From Rhodohalobacter sulfatireducens (GTDB lineage: Bacteria > Bacteroidota > Rhodothermia > Balneolales > Balneolaceae), in NCBI RefSeq assembly GCF_022012475.1, contig NZ_JAKLWS010000037.1:1-41220 (forward strand): DNA of 41,220 nucleotides. The letters run 5' to 3'. This document shows, piece after piece, positions 18,948 through 27,917 of this stretch. Under the pieces are notes generated by a model. The model saw only the letters and a program-made list of their open reading frames with translations, was not told the DNA's origin and made no database searches. How positions within the stretch are numbered: position 1 is the stretch's first letter; every line of letters starts with the position of its first letter. A program made the translations under genes and the position numbers.

Positions 18948-19493
18948 ATGAGTAACACGTCGATCAAGAATTACACGACCGACTTATACGAACTGATTAA
19001 GCACACACAAACCGTGATTCGAAGCCAAAAGAATTCTGAAAATGTCATGAATCCGAAAGCTGTAGATTTGCTTCATGATATTGATATGGCATTCACAAAT
19101 CAGATAAATGGATTTGAAGATCTTGGGATTCTAAATGAGGGTACCGGGAAAAAAGTGAAAGACAACCTTGCCAAAGCAACCGGAAAAATTGCAGGGTTTA
19201 TAGACAGTGCCCGAGATGATGCCGCTTCTAAAATGCTGCGGGATGACTATACAGCCTTAAGCATGATCGCATCCGGTTACACAATGCTGCACACATCCGC
19301 TCTTGGTTCAGGCAACGAAGAGCTGGCAAACTTTACACAACAAAGCCTTACGCGAATTGCTCAGCTGATCACTGAAACAAGCAAGGTGCTACCCCACATT
19401 GTGGCAGAAGAGATAGAAGTAAGTGACATTGCTGAGGAAGCTGAAGAGAATACTCAGAAAGCGTGGAATCCAGAAAATTTTCTCGTTGAGTGA
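18948..19493 (+). CDS. Small helical protein, possibly ferritin-like (DUF892/YciF-like)
   Basis: 181 residues, no signal peptide, almost entirely helical by composition, with an acidic C-terminal tail (EEIEVSDIAEEAEENTQ). The pattern of four long helices (YELIKHTQTVIRS, AVDLLHDIDMAFTNQI, DDYTALSMIASGYTMLHTSA, QQSLTRIAQLITETS) resembles stress-response ferritin-like proteins of the DUF892 class, but metal-binding Glu/His motifs are not obvious, so this is a structural guess. It is monocistronic and followed by a good terminator. Confidence 0.6.
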   Translation: MSNTSIKNYTTDLYELIKHTQTVIRSQKNSENVMNPKAVDLLHDIDMAFTNQINGFEDLGILNEGTGKKVKDNLAKATGKIAGFIDSARDDAASKMLRDDYTALSMIASGYTMLHTSALGSGNEELANFTQQSLTRIAQLITETSKVLPHIVAEEIEVSDIAEEAEENTQKAWNPENFLVE

Positions 19494-19513
19494 TATTCTT
19501 TCATTGATATCAG

Positions 19514-19540
19514 GCCCTGCAATCAAGCAGGGCTTTTTAT
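19514..19540 (+). terminator. Rho-independent terminator after the small helical protein gene
   Basis: Stem GCCCTGC (19514-19520) and GCAGGGC (19527-19533), loop AATCAA, then TTTTTATT. It is 20 bp past the stop codon and its T-run touches the 3' end of the convergent CHAT gene. Confidence 0.9.
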
Positions 19541-22500
19541 TATCGGCCCTGTAATATAAATGCTGCCCAATTTCGCGGGGCTGCAAATTCTGGCTGATTG
19601 ATCAGATCGATCTTGGCCATCTGTAAAGCTTCTGAATAGGAATACCCCTCTTTAACATACCGGTAGAATTTTATCATCAGGTTGGCTGTTGGCTGATCGT
19701 TTACTTTCCACATCGAAACCATCAGGTTTGAAGCCCCGGCGTAGATAAATGCCCTTGTAAAACCAATCATTCCCTCACCTTTATAGACGGTCCCCAATCC
19801 TGTTTCACAGGCACCAAGAACAACCAAATCAGCATTCATACGCATATTATAGATATCATTCACATAGATCATACCATCATCATCCTGCTCACCCCAAAAT
19901 ACAATGCCCGAAAGCGATGGATCTTGCTCATTCACAAACGCATGAGTTGCAAAATGAATGTACCCGTACTGCTCGAATGACGTGGTTTCAATTGTGGATT
20001 TTGTGGCTTCCTCTCCCAACAATATTTTCACTTCCTCCGGGAAAATATACTCAAGCAGAGAATCTCGCTCCTCAAATATTTTGGCAATTTCTCCGGTTTC
20101 ATATTGTGTGAGAGGAAGAGGGGATAAGCCGGCCATATATCGAGATGCAGAAGCCTCTTCCTCAAACTTGATTGTAGATTCGTTAAAAGGAGCCACTGCA
20201 AAAAGATTTTGTGGATTCTGAATTTTCTGCTCCTTTAACATCTGTAACACGGTTGCCGAGGGCACATAAGATATTTTGTAATCACGTATCAGGTATGGTA
20301 ATTCATAGTAGCTTGAGTTTTCAGATGCCTCTGTCAGCAGCATTTCGAAAGGCAGGTAGTGGAGTGACTGATCGGGTACAATAATCAACGAGTTTATATT
20401 GATCTCTGAAAGAATCGGCTCAATCAGTTGATTATAAAGTTCGTTTGCCACTTTGGAATATTGTTCTGAACGATCCGATAAAACAGAATTACGCAGCGAT
20501 TTGACCCGGGTTGATAGTGAGTCTGATTTTCCTAAAGAGTAAAACCGGATATCGCTCTTATCCAAAACCAATGCAAAAATTTCCTCATCACTCACAATGT
20601 AGTTGATAAGTGCCTCGTCTTGCTCCAGGAGGTCAACCACAACCTCCCTGTCGGCATAGCTCTGGTCGTACTTTAGACGGTAATAATCAGGATACTGTTC
20701 TTCCAGTCTTTGGGTAAGATTTTTCAGCTCCCGGCGCGATTCAAAAAGAGAGTCTCGAAAGGACGAAATCCGTTTTTGATCTGCATCAAACCCTTTTTCC
20801 TGCTCTGCATGCAGTTTTTGGTAATAATCAGCTATTTGCGTGTTGATTGTGCTTTCCTGATCTAAGATATCCCGTGGAACTCCTGCAAAGTTTTTAGCTT
20901 CCAAATCCTGCAAGAGTTCCAAAGCAATCCGCGAGCGGCTTAACTCGCTGGTAGTTAAGATCTCACTCAGCCACTTTTCATCCCCTGTCTCTTCATAAAG
21001 GTAATTGTACGCTCTGATAGTATTGGTGAAAATCGAATAATTTTGATCAACAAGATTCAACTTAGAGGCCTCACTCTGATAGGACCTCTGTAAGAAATCG
21101 ACAACAGTTGTTGAGATAGAGTAGTTTTCAATTGATTGATAAAGTCTCTCAATTCCTCCCTCTTTTTCATACAACTTGAGAAGCACATTGCCAATATTTG
21201 TAGCCGACTCCATAAACTGAATGGGGTGAGAGATCCGGCCCGCATCAAAACCGTTTTGGGGTTGTATACCGCTTTCCTCAACAATCATATTAAATGCCTT
21301 CTCATAATGACCGAGCGCCGTTTCAAACTCCTCTTCTCCCATAAACGTGTCGCCAATATTTAAACGAATGGTCCATGCCTCGGGATGATTTTCTCCAAGC
21401 CTGTTTTTTGTGATTTGCAAAGCCTCATCCAAATACTCCCTGGCCAAATCGAACTGTTCTGTTTTCGTATAAAACTCCCCGAGGTTCGTATATGGCGAGA
21501 TGAGGTTTGGATGATCATCCCCGTAAATCTCTTCCCGTACAGCTATAGATTTTTGATAGTTTTCGAGAGCGGCATCAAAATTTTCGTTTTCCATGTAGAT
21601 ACTGGCAAGATTTGAATACCCGATAGCCGTATCAATATGGTTTTCTCCAAGAATATTTTCTTTAATTCGCTGTGCTTTTTCAAGTGTCTGGGCAGCCCGT
21701 TCAATGTCATCCATCTCCGTAAATACAACACCTGCATTATTATAGGCGCCGGCAACTCTCTCATGATTTTCACCATAGTGTTCCCTGAAGATATCCGCTG
21801 TACTCAGAAAATAATCGGCTGCCTGCCCGTAATCGCCCATGATGTAATAAATTGTCCCGATACTGTTATACACGATCCCAACCTGTGGATGGCTTTCACC
21901 GTAGAGTGTTTGAGTTACATCCAGCGCCTGCAGAAAATAGTCCATCGCTCCCTGTACATCACCGAGGCGTCGTGTGAGAAGCCCCATATTATTGTAGCAA
22001 TGAGATAAAAACCTGAGAATTTCATCATCTCTCTCAATCCCTTCTAAAGATTCAACAGCTTCTGAATAGGAGTTCAATGATTCATGAAAATCACCGGCCG
22101 CATCTTCCAGGTAACCTTTCGCCATATACCCGCGCGCTCTCGGTAATCCGGAAAACTCCGGCTCATTCACCAGCTCCATGGTTCGTTGAACAACCCGCCC
22201 AGCCTTCTCAAAATGCGTCATATTCACATAGAGAAAAATCTTTTGTGTGTTAATCTCCATCTGAAGCGGATGTGGAGTTCCCAGTTCCCGTTGTAAAATT
22301 TGTTCAGCTTCTTCAAGGACCTGCTCAGAAGACACAAAATTCCTATCTATACGACCTATATCAGAAAGATAGGTTTTCACTTCTATACAAGTTTCAGCCT
22401 GAATGGGAGCGGTACAAAATGTCTCGGATGCCTCCTCAAACATCTCTTTTGATTGCTCGTAATCGCCATCTCGAAAGATCTCCTCTGCCTGTTCAAAAAG

Positions 22501-22602
22501 AGTTTCGGCATCTGTCGTTGATTGAGCATAGGTTGATACGGGAATCAACAGTAGTGCTGCCAGCAGAAAATAGTTTTTACAGTGAGACACAAAGAGATCC
22601 AT
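19540..22602 (-). CDS. Exported TPR-CHAT caspase-like protease
   Basis: 1020 residues. A signal peptide (FLLAALLLIPVSTYA-Q, cut near residue 26) sends it to the periplasm. Residues about 30-450 hold many kinesin-light-chain-like TPRs (YNNMGLLTRRLGD, YNSIGTIYYIMGDY, YSNLASIYMENENF). A coiled-coil middle follows, then a CHAT domain (PF12770) from about residue 660: INYIVSDEEIFALVL, VPDQSLHYLPFEML, the catalytic His887 in IHFATHAF and Cys932 in VLGACETGLG, and the GFTRAFIYAGASNLMVSMWKV stretch. Both dyad residues are intact. CHAT proteins are clan CD peptidases; target and trigger are unknown. No neighbouring defence genes are present. Confidence 0.92.
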   Translation of the reverse strand: MDLFVSHCKNYFLLAALLLIPVSTYAQSTTDAETLFEQAEEIFRDGDYEQSKEMFEEASETFCTAPIQAETCIEVKTYLSDIGRIDRNFVSSEQVLEEAEQILQRELGTPHPLQMEINTQKIFLYVNMTHFEKAGRVVQRTMELVNEPEFSGLPRARGYMAKGYLEDAAGDFHESLNSYSEAVESLEGIERDDEILRFLSHCYNNMGLLTRRLGDVQGAMDYFLQALDVTQTLYGESHPQVGIVYNSIGTIYYIMGDYGQAADYFLSTADIFREHYGENHERVAGAYNNAGVVFTEMDDIERAAQTLEKAQRIKENILGENHIDTAIGYSNLASIYMENENFDAALENYQKSIAVREEIYGDDHPNLISPYTNLGEFYTKTEQFDLAREYLDEALQITKNRLGENHPEAWTIRLNIGDTFMGEEEFETALGHYEKAFNMIVEESGIQPQNGFDAGRISHPIQFMESATNIGNVLLKLYEKEGGIERLYQSIENYSISTTVVDFLQRSYQSEASKLNLVDQNYSIFTNTIRAYNYLYEETGDEKWLSEILTTSELSRSRIALELLQDLEAKNFAGVPRDILDQESTINTQIADYYQKLHAEQEKGFDADQKRISSFRDSLFESRRELKNLTQRLEEQYPDYYRLKYDQSYADREVVVDLLEQDEALINYIVSDEEIFALVLDKSDIRFYSLGKSDSLSTRVKSLRNSVLSDRSEQYSKVANELYNQLIEPILSEININSLIIVPDQSLHYLPFEMLLTEASENSSYYELPYLIRDYKISYVPSATVLQMLKEQKIQNPQNLFAVAPFNESTIKFEEEASASRYMAGLSPLPLTQYETGEIAKIFEERDSLLEYIFPEEVKILLGEEATKSTIETTSFEQYGYIHFATHAFVNEQDPSLSGIVFWGEQDDDGMIYVNDIYNMRMNADLVVLGACETGLGTVYKGEGMIGFTRAFIYAGASNLMVSMWKVNDQPTANLMIKFYRYVKEGYSYSEALQMAKIDLINQPEFAAPRNWAAFILQGR

Positions 22603-22759
22603 TTTTTCGAGAGCAGGTTGAATAGTACTATAAAAGTTCAGCTTACATTACTAAACGATTCCCAATTTGTAAAGAATCAGTCCATTATTCAGAAGATGCT
22701 GAGAAACCAGGTAGGTTTTTGTAAAGATATGACTTAGATAACACAGACCTACCGGCAAC

Positions 22760-23030
22760 GCTGTCAGGACCTCAAGCTGTCGGACGCTGGCAGGTTGCTT
22801 TTGTTTATTATGCCCGCAAGGGTAGAGTGTAGACCCCACCGGTAGTCCGACGAGTATCTGATTTCAGATAGGAATGTTTTTTTGAATACTGAACACTGAA
22901 TATCCAATGTCGAATTTCGAAGGAGCCAATCACTTCATCATTCTGTGTTCTCCCTGAGGGATCCCTTGCGGGTAATATTGGATATTCGATATTCTCCGAG
23001 ATCAGAAATCGCATATCGCATATCAGAAAT
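22760..23030. repeat. Dispersed repeat copy A
   Basis: Shares with copy B (23213-23460) a leader (CAGGACCTCA, CAGGTTGCTTTTGTTT, ATGCCCGCAAGGGTAGAGTG, CCACCGGTAGT) and with copies B and C a core that starts ACTGAATATCCAATGTCG and includes AAGGAGCCAATCACTTCAT. Copy A carries an extra segment (TCCCTGAGGGATCCCTTGCGGG) in the core. The gap 22603-23477 consists largely of copies A and B; I see no gene in it. Confidence 0.85.
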
Positions 23031-23212
23031 CGTATATCAAAAAAGTCTTCCTTCCTACCGGAAGGCAAAAGACACTCGACGGATCGACAAGCATCAAGTA
23101 GCCGGCAGGTAGTTTTGGAGCCCAAGAACCTGAAAGAGTGCGCAGCACAGCAAGCTCCTTTCAGAGTTCGGGTTTATTCCTTATAACGTTTTAGTCAATT
23201 TCACGCCTAGCA

Positions 23213-23460
23213 ACTCTGCCAGGACCTCACTTCATTCAGACTCTCAGGTTGCTTTTGTTTGATATGCCCGCAAGGGTAGAGTGGAGATCCCACCGGTAGT
23301 CTGACGAGTATCTTATTTCAGATAGGAAAATTTTTTGAATACTGAACACTGAATATCCAATGTCGAATTTCGAAGGAGCCAATCACTTCATTATTCCGTG
23401 TTCAATATTGGATATTCGATATTCCCTGAGATCAGAGATTGCATACCGCATATCAGAAAT
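23213..23460. repeat. Dispersed repeat copy B
   Basis: Nearly parallel to copy A over its whole length, including the hairpin-prone TGCCCGCAAGGG and the core with ATTCGATATTCCCTGAGATC and GCATACCGCATATCAGAAAT. It ends 17 bp from the stop of the truncated lipoprotein paralogue at 23478. Confidence 0.85.
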
Positions 23461-23477
23461 CTCAAATCATTCTTCTG

Positions 23478-23864
23478 CTACTCAATATACTTATGCCCTT
23501 CTAAATCATAATCAATCGTGATGTTTTGATATTGATATTGACCATTGAGTTGAAAATCAGTGCTCCTTGCATTTCCGGTTGCTGTATATGTTCGGCCATT
23601 GTTCTCAATATCAATTTCAAACGATTCTGTGCCGGTTGATTGACCCATAATGGTACAATCTTCTGAGTTCATACAGTCGGGATAGACTCTGTTTTCCATC
23701 TCACCGGCATCGGCACCGTGTAGTCCTGCAAATCGAATGGTTTCCCGGTCATCCTGTACTTTTAGATGGATTGAAAACTCAACTCGCTCAGTTTCAACTT
23801 CAGGAACTTCTCCTTCAGGAATGGGCCAATCGGAATAGCTGGTTGTTCTTTTTTCGCCACCCAC
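23478..23864 (-). CDS. Truncated A-type lipoprotein paralogue, no signal peptide
   Basis: 128 residues from a GTG at 23862-23864. The same frame is open further up to the TAA at 23931-23933 and reads GQKIEGLGGLGEPEYPHTGL then YFVGGEKRTTSYSDWP. It is a paralogue of the gene at 24761-25291 (shared TTxYSxWPIP, GxxGADAGxxEN, CxNxExC, Y-Q-Y/F-QN, L-x-G-x-K/E-IPE endings). It lacks the N-terminal signal and lipobox that the full copy has. Its reading frame is the same as that of the gene upstream (23931-24437), from which a single stop codon separates it. It may be a pseudogene or the second half of a readthrough protein. Function unknown. Confidence 0.6.
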   Translation of the reverse strand: MGGEKRTTSYSDWPIPEGEVPEVETERVEFSIHLKVQDDRETIRFAGLHGADAGEMENRVYPDCMNSEDCTIMGQSTGTESFEIDIENNGRTYTATGNARSTDFQLNGQYQYQNITIDYDLEGHKYIE

Positions 23865-23930
23865 AAAGTAGAGGCCGGTATGAGGATACTCCGGTTCACC
23901 TAACCCGCCAAGTCCCTCTATTTTTTGGCC

Positions 23931-24437
23931 TTACAAATCATACCCAACACTATCTCCCCTGTACTTAAACAAGCCATTGATCTGCAGCTCATCATTTTGT
24001 AGAGATCCTTCACCCTCATATAAATAACCCGATCTAAAAAGATCCAGTGTTATCAACCCATTTTTGTATGATGCATAAGCGCAATACTCATAAAGTGCGT
24101 CACTTTCCCTGCAATTTTGTGGAAACACAGATTTACGAGTTGAGTTTGCACCATTCAGGCCAAAAAACTGGACGGAGTCGGGAATGTTTACCAGGTATTT
24201 CATGGATACAACTGTTGCCACCCACGTCGTATCATAGGTGTACTCAAACTCCACGGTACAGGGAAAGCAGTCGGGATCTCTGTCAATCTCAGTGCCGGTT
24301 AAAAAGTAAACTTCCGACACATAATTTGTTGATGTTTTTTCGTTTTCTTCCTCTTCTTTCGGGTCTGTTGACTTATCAGAACAACCGAACATCAATACCG
24401 GAAGGGTAAGCATTAGAATTGGCAGAAAGGATTTCAT
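23931..24437 (-). CDS. B-type lipoprotein, second copy
   Basis: 168 residues with a type II signal peptide (LPVLMFGC, Cys19) and an acidic linker (DPKEEEENEKT), so it is membrane-anchored. It is a paralogue of the protein at 25294-25815 (shared VYFLxGT, EYTYD, DSVQFFGLxGANxxRxSxxP, FxYRxxxxxYxL). The stop TAA falls where the paralogue has CAA-Gly-Lys-Lys-Ile (KLQGKKIDE): here DL-stop-GQKIE. A single C-to-T change explains it. Function unknown; no known Pfam family recognised. Confidence 0.75.
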   Translation of the reverse strand: MKSFLPILMLTLPVLMFGCSDKSTDPKEEEENEKTSTNYVSEVYFLTGTEIDRDPDCFPCTVEFEYTYDTTWVATVVSMKYLVNIPDSVQFFGLNGANSTRKSVFPQNCRESDALYEYCAYASYKNGLITLDLFRSGYLYEGEGSLQNDELQINGLFKYRGDSVGYDL

Positions 24438-24563
24438 GCTCGATGATTGAATTAGTTGACTCTCTACTATTACACATTAAACAAACTGCGTAACTATTTC
24501 TATAGTACTTTTTTTGATGGCGCAAATCAAATCGAGAGAGCATGAAGAAGCTTAGCACCTGGT

Positions 24564-24739
24564 ATTCTTGATATGCCCCGCGAGGGATCCCTTCGGAACG
24601 ATTGGAGATATTCGAGAAATTAGAATATCGAACACTGAATATCCAATGTCGAATTTCGAAGGAGCCAATCACTTCATCATTCCGTGTTCAATATTCGATA
24701 TTCCCTGAGATCAGAGATTGCATACCGCATATCAGAAAT
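24564..24739. repeat. Dispersed repeat copy C
   Basis: The core 24629-24739 matches copies A and B almost base for base (GAACACTGAATATCCAATGT, AAGGAGCCAATCACTTCATC, TTCCCTGAGATCAGAGATTG). The leader before it is diverged (GATATGCCCCGCGAGGGATC). It lies in the gap 24438-24760, immediately downstream of the first B-A lipoprotein pair, as copy B lies downstream of the second pair. Nothing else is visible in that gap apart from upstream DNA of the lipoprotein gene at 24437. Confidence 0.85.
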
Positions 24740-24760
24740 AAAAACTGATTAGATTAAACC

Positions 24761-25291
24761 CTACTCAGGAATTTTTTCGCCATCCAACGTATGTTCAATG
24801 CTCTTGTTCTGAAACTCGTACCTGCTTTCCAGCCTAATTTCAGTCTTGTTGATCAGTATCTCTACTTCTATTGTTGCATAAAAAGTTCGTTGGCCATTTT
24901 TGATATCGACTTCCCATGTCCTGTCGCCTGTTTTGGTTCCGTAAACTTTGCAGTTCTCTGGATTGCTGCATGCAGAAAAAACTGAGTTTTCGGCCCTGCC
25001 TGCATCGGCTCCCACAAGTCCATAAATTCGAATCTTGTTTTCATCCATTTGTTGAATCAACATGTTGAATCCCTGGGAATTTTTCTTTTGTACAGGATCT
25101 TCATCTGGTGGTATTGGCCATTCGGAATAAGTAGTTGTTTCTTCGGCACCTGATAACAGCCAGAGACCAGAAAGGTTTATATCTGGTTCTTTTGGTTCGT
25201 ATTTTGATTGATTCAGGCTATCATCAGTACAGCTAAATAAAACAATGCATAACAAACAAAAACTTAAAAGAATTTTTCTGACAGAATTCAT
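24761..25291 (-). CDS. A-type lipoprotein, intact copy
   Basis: 176 residues. The type II signal peptide ends in LFSC (Cys21), then an Asp/Pro/Glu-rich linker (EPKEPDINL) and a globular part with SGLWLLSGAEETTTYSEWPIP, YGLVGADAGRAEN and a Cys pair in CSNPENC, probably a disulfide. It begins 2 bp after the stop of the B-type gene, so the two are translationally linked. It is homologous to the truncated protein at 23478-23864. Family and function unknown. Confidence 0.8.
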   Translation of the reverse strand: MNSVRKILLSFCLLCIVLFSCTDDSLNQSKYEPKEPDINLSGLWLLSGAEETTTYSEWPIPPDEDPVQKKNSQGFNMLIQQMDENKIRIYGLVGADAGRAENSVFSACSNPENCKVYGTKTGDRTWEVDIKNGQRTFYATIEVEILINKTEIRLESRYEFQNKSIEHTLDGEKIPE

Positions 25292-25293
25292 TT

Positions 25294-25815
25294 TTATAAC
25301 TCTTCTTCGTCAATTTTTTTACCTTGAAGCTTATATTCAATTCCAATCTCACGATATTCAAAGTACGTATCCAGCGTTAGTATTTCGCCATCTAACCAGC
25401 CAGTCCCTGAAAATTCCCCTGCCGGTGTTCTATAGTCGATTTGGAGAGAACCCATTTCAAAATTGGCATATCCACAAAAGCTGGGATTCTCACACTCAAC
25501 AGGCAAGATGCTGTTTCGACTGGCATTGGCTCCTGGCAATCCAAAAAACTGAACTGTATCTCGCTTTTCTTCTACCATTCGAATAGTAGTTAGGAATGAG
25601 ATCGTTGTCGTATCTGTGTCTAATATCACTTTTTCTCCACCCCATTGCGGCCAGGGAAAATCGTAGGTGTACTCTATGATTGTTCCCTGTAAAAAGTAAA
25701 CTCCAGAGACAGGCTCAGTCTGTAATGTATCTAAATTGGGATTGGGTAAATTCCCTGGACCTTCAAATAGAATTGGACAAAAAAAGATTGTTATTAAAAC
25801 TAATCTTTTATCCAT
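25294..25815 (-). CDS. B-type secreted protein, first copy
   Basis: 173 residues, first gene of the intact B-A pair. A hydrophobic N-terminus (LVLITIFFCPILF) is present but no good lipobox: the Cys at position 13 has Ile-Phe-Phe before it. It may be secreted free or the export signal may be degraded. The globular part shares VQFFGLPGANASRNSI and Cys pair CENPSFC with the copy at 23931-24437. It ends KLQGKKIDEEEL, the segment cut off in that copy. Function unknown. Confidence 0.75.
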   Translation of the reverse strand: MDKRLVLITIFFCPILFEGPGNLPNPNLDTLQTEPVSGVYFLQGTIIEYTYDFPWPQWGGEKVILDTDTTTISFLTTIRMVEEKRDTVQFFGLPGANASRNSILPVECENPSFCGYANFEMGSLQIDYRTPAGEFSGTGWLDGEILTLDTYFEYREIGIEYKLQGKKIDEEEL

Positions 25816-25914
25816 ATAAAATGTCTTTAATTTTATTAATTCATTTTTAAATAAAGGTGTAGAAATAAATTCTTTTCTACACCCATCATCAATACTTTTT
25901 AATTCATATAATTA

Positions 25915-27519
25915 CTACCAATCATTCCAAATATCTTCATCCATACTGGTGTCTTCATCCACATTACTTCTAATTTGAGCGTTGCTTATACCACAATTAC
26001 CATCAGATGATGATCTGTTTAGAGTGCCGCTTGAATTTTTCCAATGAGCAACATTTGGATTCGGGCTGGCAGGAAATTCGTGATTGCTACAAGGGGCTGG
26101 AGAAGAATAATCTGCTGAATAAAAAGCTACATTACTACTGGCCCATTGAACACTGAACATTTGGTTGTTCTCTATTTTCATATATTGTCCACCCGCAGCA
26201 CCTATACCCACTTGTCCCGGACTGACACCAATGTTTTCACTGGCTTCCTGATATTTTCCTCCACTGTCACCTAAAATCAGAAACGAGCCCCACATTGAAC
26301 TACTATGGCCACGTGCCCTATTATTCTTAACCTGAATCCAGTCGTTTTGTAAACCCTCAGATTCAAAAATGCTAATCCAATCTTCTAGTTCTTCAGAACC
26401 ATACGTTGAAGATGTGCGATCCATCGAATTACCATTTATCCTGATTCCTCCTCCATTGCAATCACTACATTGTAAGAAATTCCTACCTGAATTTAACGCT
26501 TCATTATTTAACACCTCTAGTGGACCGTCTGTATCAGTAAACAAGATACCTGAAGATACATCCTCAAAATATGAATGCCGAACAGACAGGTCTTCCCCAT
26601 TATCAAATCGAATAGCACTAAAATACTCACCATTTTTTCCCGCTCCTATCTTTTCGAATGTCATATATACAATATAAACATTTGTAGTATTTGAGGATGC
26701 AGAATGGATACCATACTCTGTATATTTTTTAAGTGTCAAGCCATTAATTGTATTATTTTTCATACCACCTTTAAATGCTTTATTTACGCTGAATTGCCCA
26801 TCTAAAATGGGATCATTAATACCAACCCATTCATTACCGTCTTTAGAATCTTCAATTTTTTGTGAGTAATAAGTCCCTTGATGGACATAAAACGTTGAAC
26901 CGGCCGAACAAATTGAGTTGGCTGTGTTTAAATTGTCTCCCGGATATAAAAATACGAAACTTCCCATGGTGTTAAACATACTTCTACATGTGGCAGACAT
27001 CTGCATAGTTCCGGATTCAGCATCTGCGTAGTCTAAAAGAATGCTTTTTATATCTGAAGCATCCAAATTTCTGAGCTTTGGCTGATCGCCTTCATATCTT
27101 CTGATTACTTGTTGCAATCTGTCACTCAATTCATTGTATTGTTTTTTGGAAATGGAACGAAGCTGGTCTGCCATCTCTTCTGCTGGCGTCTTAAGTTTTT
27201 GAAGAGTTGTATCACTGAGTTTTATAGTACCCTCCGTAGCTTTTAAAATCGGCTCGCCAAGCTCTAAGACTTCTTCATCCGTAAGATTTTCAATATCCGC
27301 TTTGCTCATGGTTTCTACCTTTTTCACCATCTCCTGGAATTCGGCAAATACCTGTTGAGGTGAATCTCCATGTGATTTTTGGGCTGCTATCCCTTCTATA
27401 TTTTCTGCCGCTAACGAGTTGCTGGTACTGCTGGTTCCAATATCACTTTCACTACACGAAAGCAGCATACCAGCGATTATCAATACTGAGAGTACATGTA
27501 TTATCCTTCTCTTCTTCAT
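25915..27519 (-). CDS. Lipoprotein with parallel beta-helix domain
   Basis: 534 residues. Signal peptide with lipobox MLLSC (Cys22). Residues about 45-160 are helical and acidic (EFQEMVKKVETMSKADIENLTDEEVLELGEPIL). Residues about 195-480 show short beta-helix turns (NNTINGLTLKKYTEYGIHSASSN, FDNGEDLSVRHSYFEDVSSGILF, GGGIRINGNSM), as in right-handed parallel beta-helix proteins of polysaccharide lyases and passengers. The C-terminus is Asp-rich (DEDTSMDEDIWNDW). No catalytic set is recognisable. It lies upstream of the A/B lipoprotein cluster, 99 bp away, and may share its transcript. Role unknown, probably at the cell envelope. Confidence 0.85.
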   Translation of the reverse strand: MKKRRIIHVLSVLIIAGMLLSCSESDIGTSSTSNSLAAENIEGIAAQKSHGDSPQQVFAEFQEMVKKVETMSKADIENLTDEEVLELGEPILKATEGTIKLSDTTLQKLKTPAEEMADQLRSISKKQYNELSDRLQQVIRRYEGDQPKLRNLDASDIKSILLDYADAESGTMQMSATCRSMFNTMGSFVFLYPGDNLNTANSICSAGSTFYVHQGTYYSQKIEDSKDGNEWVGINDPILDGQFSVNKAFKGGMKNNTINGLTLKKYTEYGIHSASSNTTNVYIVYMTFEKIGAGKNGEYFSAIRFDNGEDLSVRHSYFEDVSSGILFTDTDGPLEVLNNEALNSGRNFLQCSDCNGGGIRINGNSMDRTSSTYGSEELEDWISIFESEGLQNDWIQVKNNRARGHSSSMWGSFLILGDSGGKYQEASENIGVSPGQVGIGAAGGQYMKIENNQMFSVQWASSNVAFYSADYSSPAPCSNHEFPASPNPNVAHWKNSSGTLNRSSSDGNCGISNAQIRSNVDEDTSMDEDIWNDW

Positions 27520-27917
27520 AGACTTTTCCTCTTTTAATTGATGATTGTTTTAAAGAGCTATAGCATGTGAAAGGCAATGTGTGAACCCTTACAGTTCTGT
27601 AAGTTCAACCAAAATATAAGCTCCCAGAAAAGTGCTCAAATGTGACTCAGAACTTGATGAAGTCAGTCTTACTTATTTGTGTACCTGTTCTCAATGTACC
27701 CTTTTGTGCTACGCTGATTTCTCAGTAGTTCCTATTAAAAGAATGCAGCTACACCACAAATGTTACAAAGAATATTTATAGATGTTTTAATTGCTTTCCC
27801 TTGCTTACTAATCACTTGTCCCTCCCGTTTTTTTATACTATCCTAATCAATCTGTAGTGTGATTGAAATACAAAAACTTTTCACAAAAGAGTTCATCAGT
27901 GATTTAAGAGAAGAGTA
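27520..27917. other. Divergent intergenic region, 398 bp
   Basis: AT-rich gap between the beta-helix lipoprotein (-) and the CotH protein (+), so it must carry both promoters. I see no repeat element, RNA gene or clear operator. A few Bacteroidetes-like TTTG tracts occur (for example near 27677 and 27710), but none gives a convincing -33/-7 pair. Confidence 0.4.

Noticed and set aside
19540-22602. TPR-CHAT as part of a CRISPR or other phage-defence system
   Set aside because: No effector, nuclease, gasdermin or CRISPR genes nearby, and the protein has a signal peptide.
22808-23125. Open frame of 105 codons on the minus strand
   Set aside because: It is made almost wholly of dispersed repeat copy A and its relatives; the translation (FEIRHWIFSVQYS) reappears from copy C, so it is repeat-derived.
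24376-24672. Open frame of 98 codons on the minus strand
   Set aside because: Repeat copy C translated, overlapping the 5' part of the lipoprotein gene at 24437.
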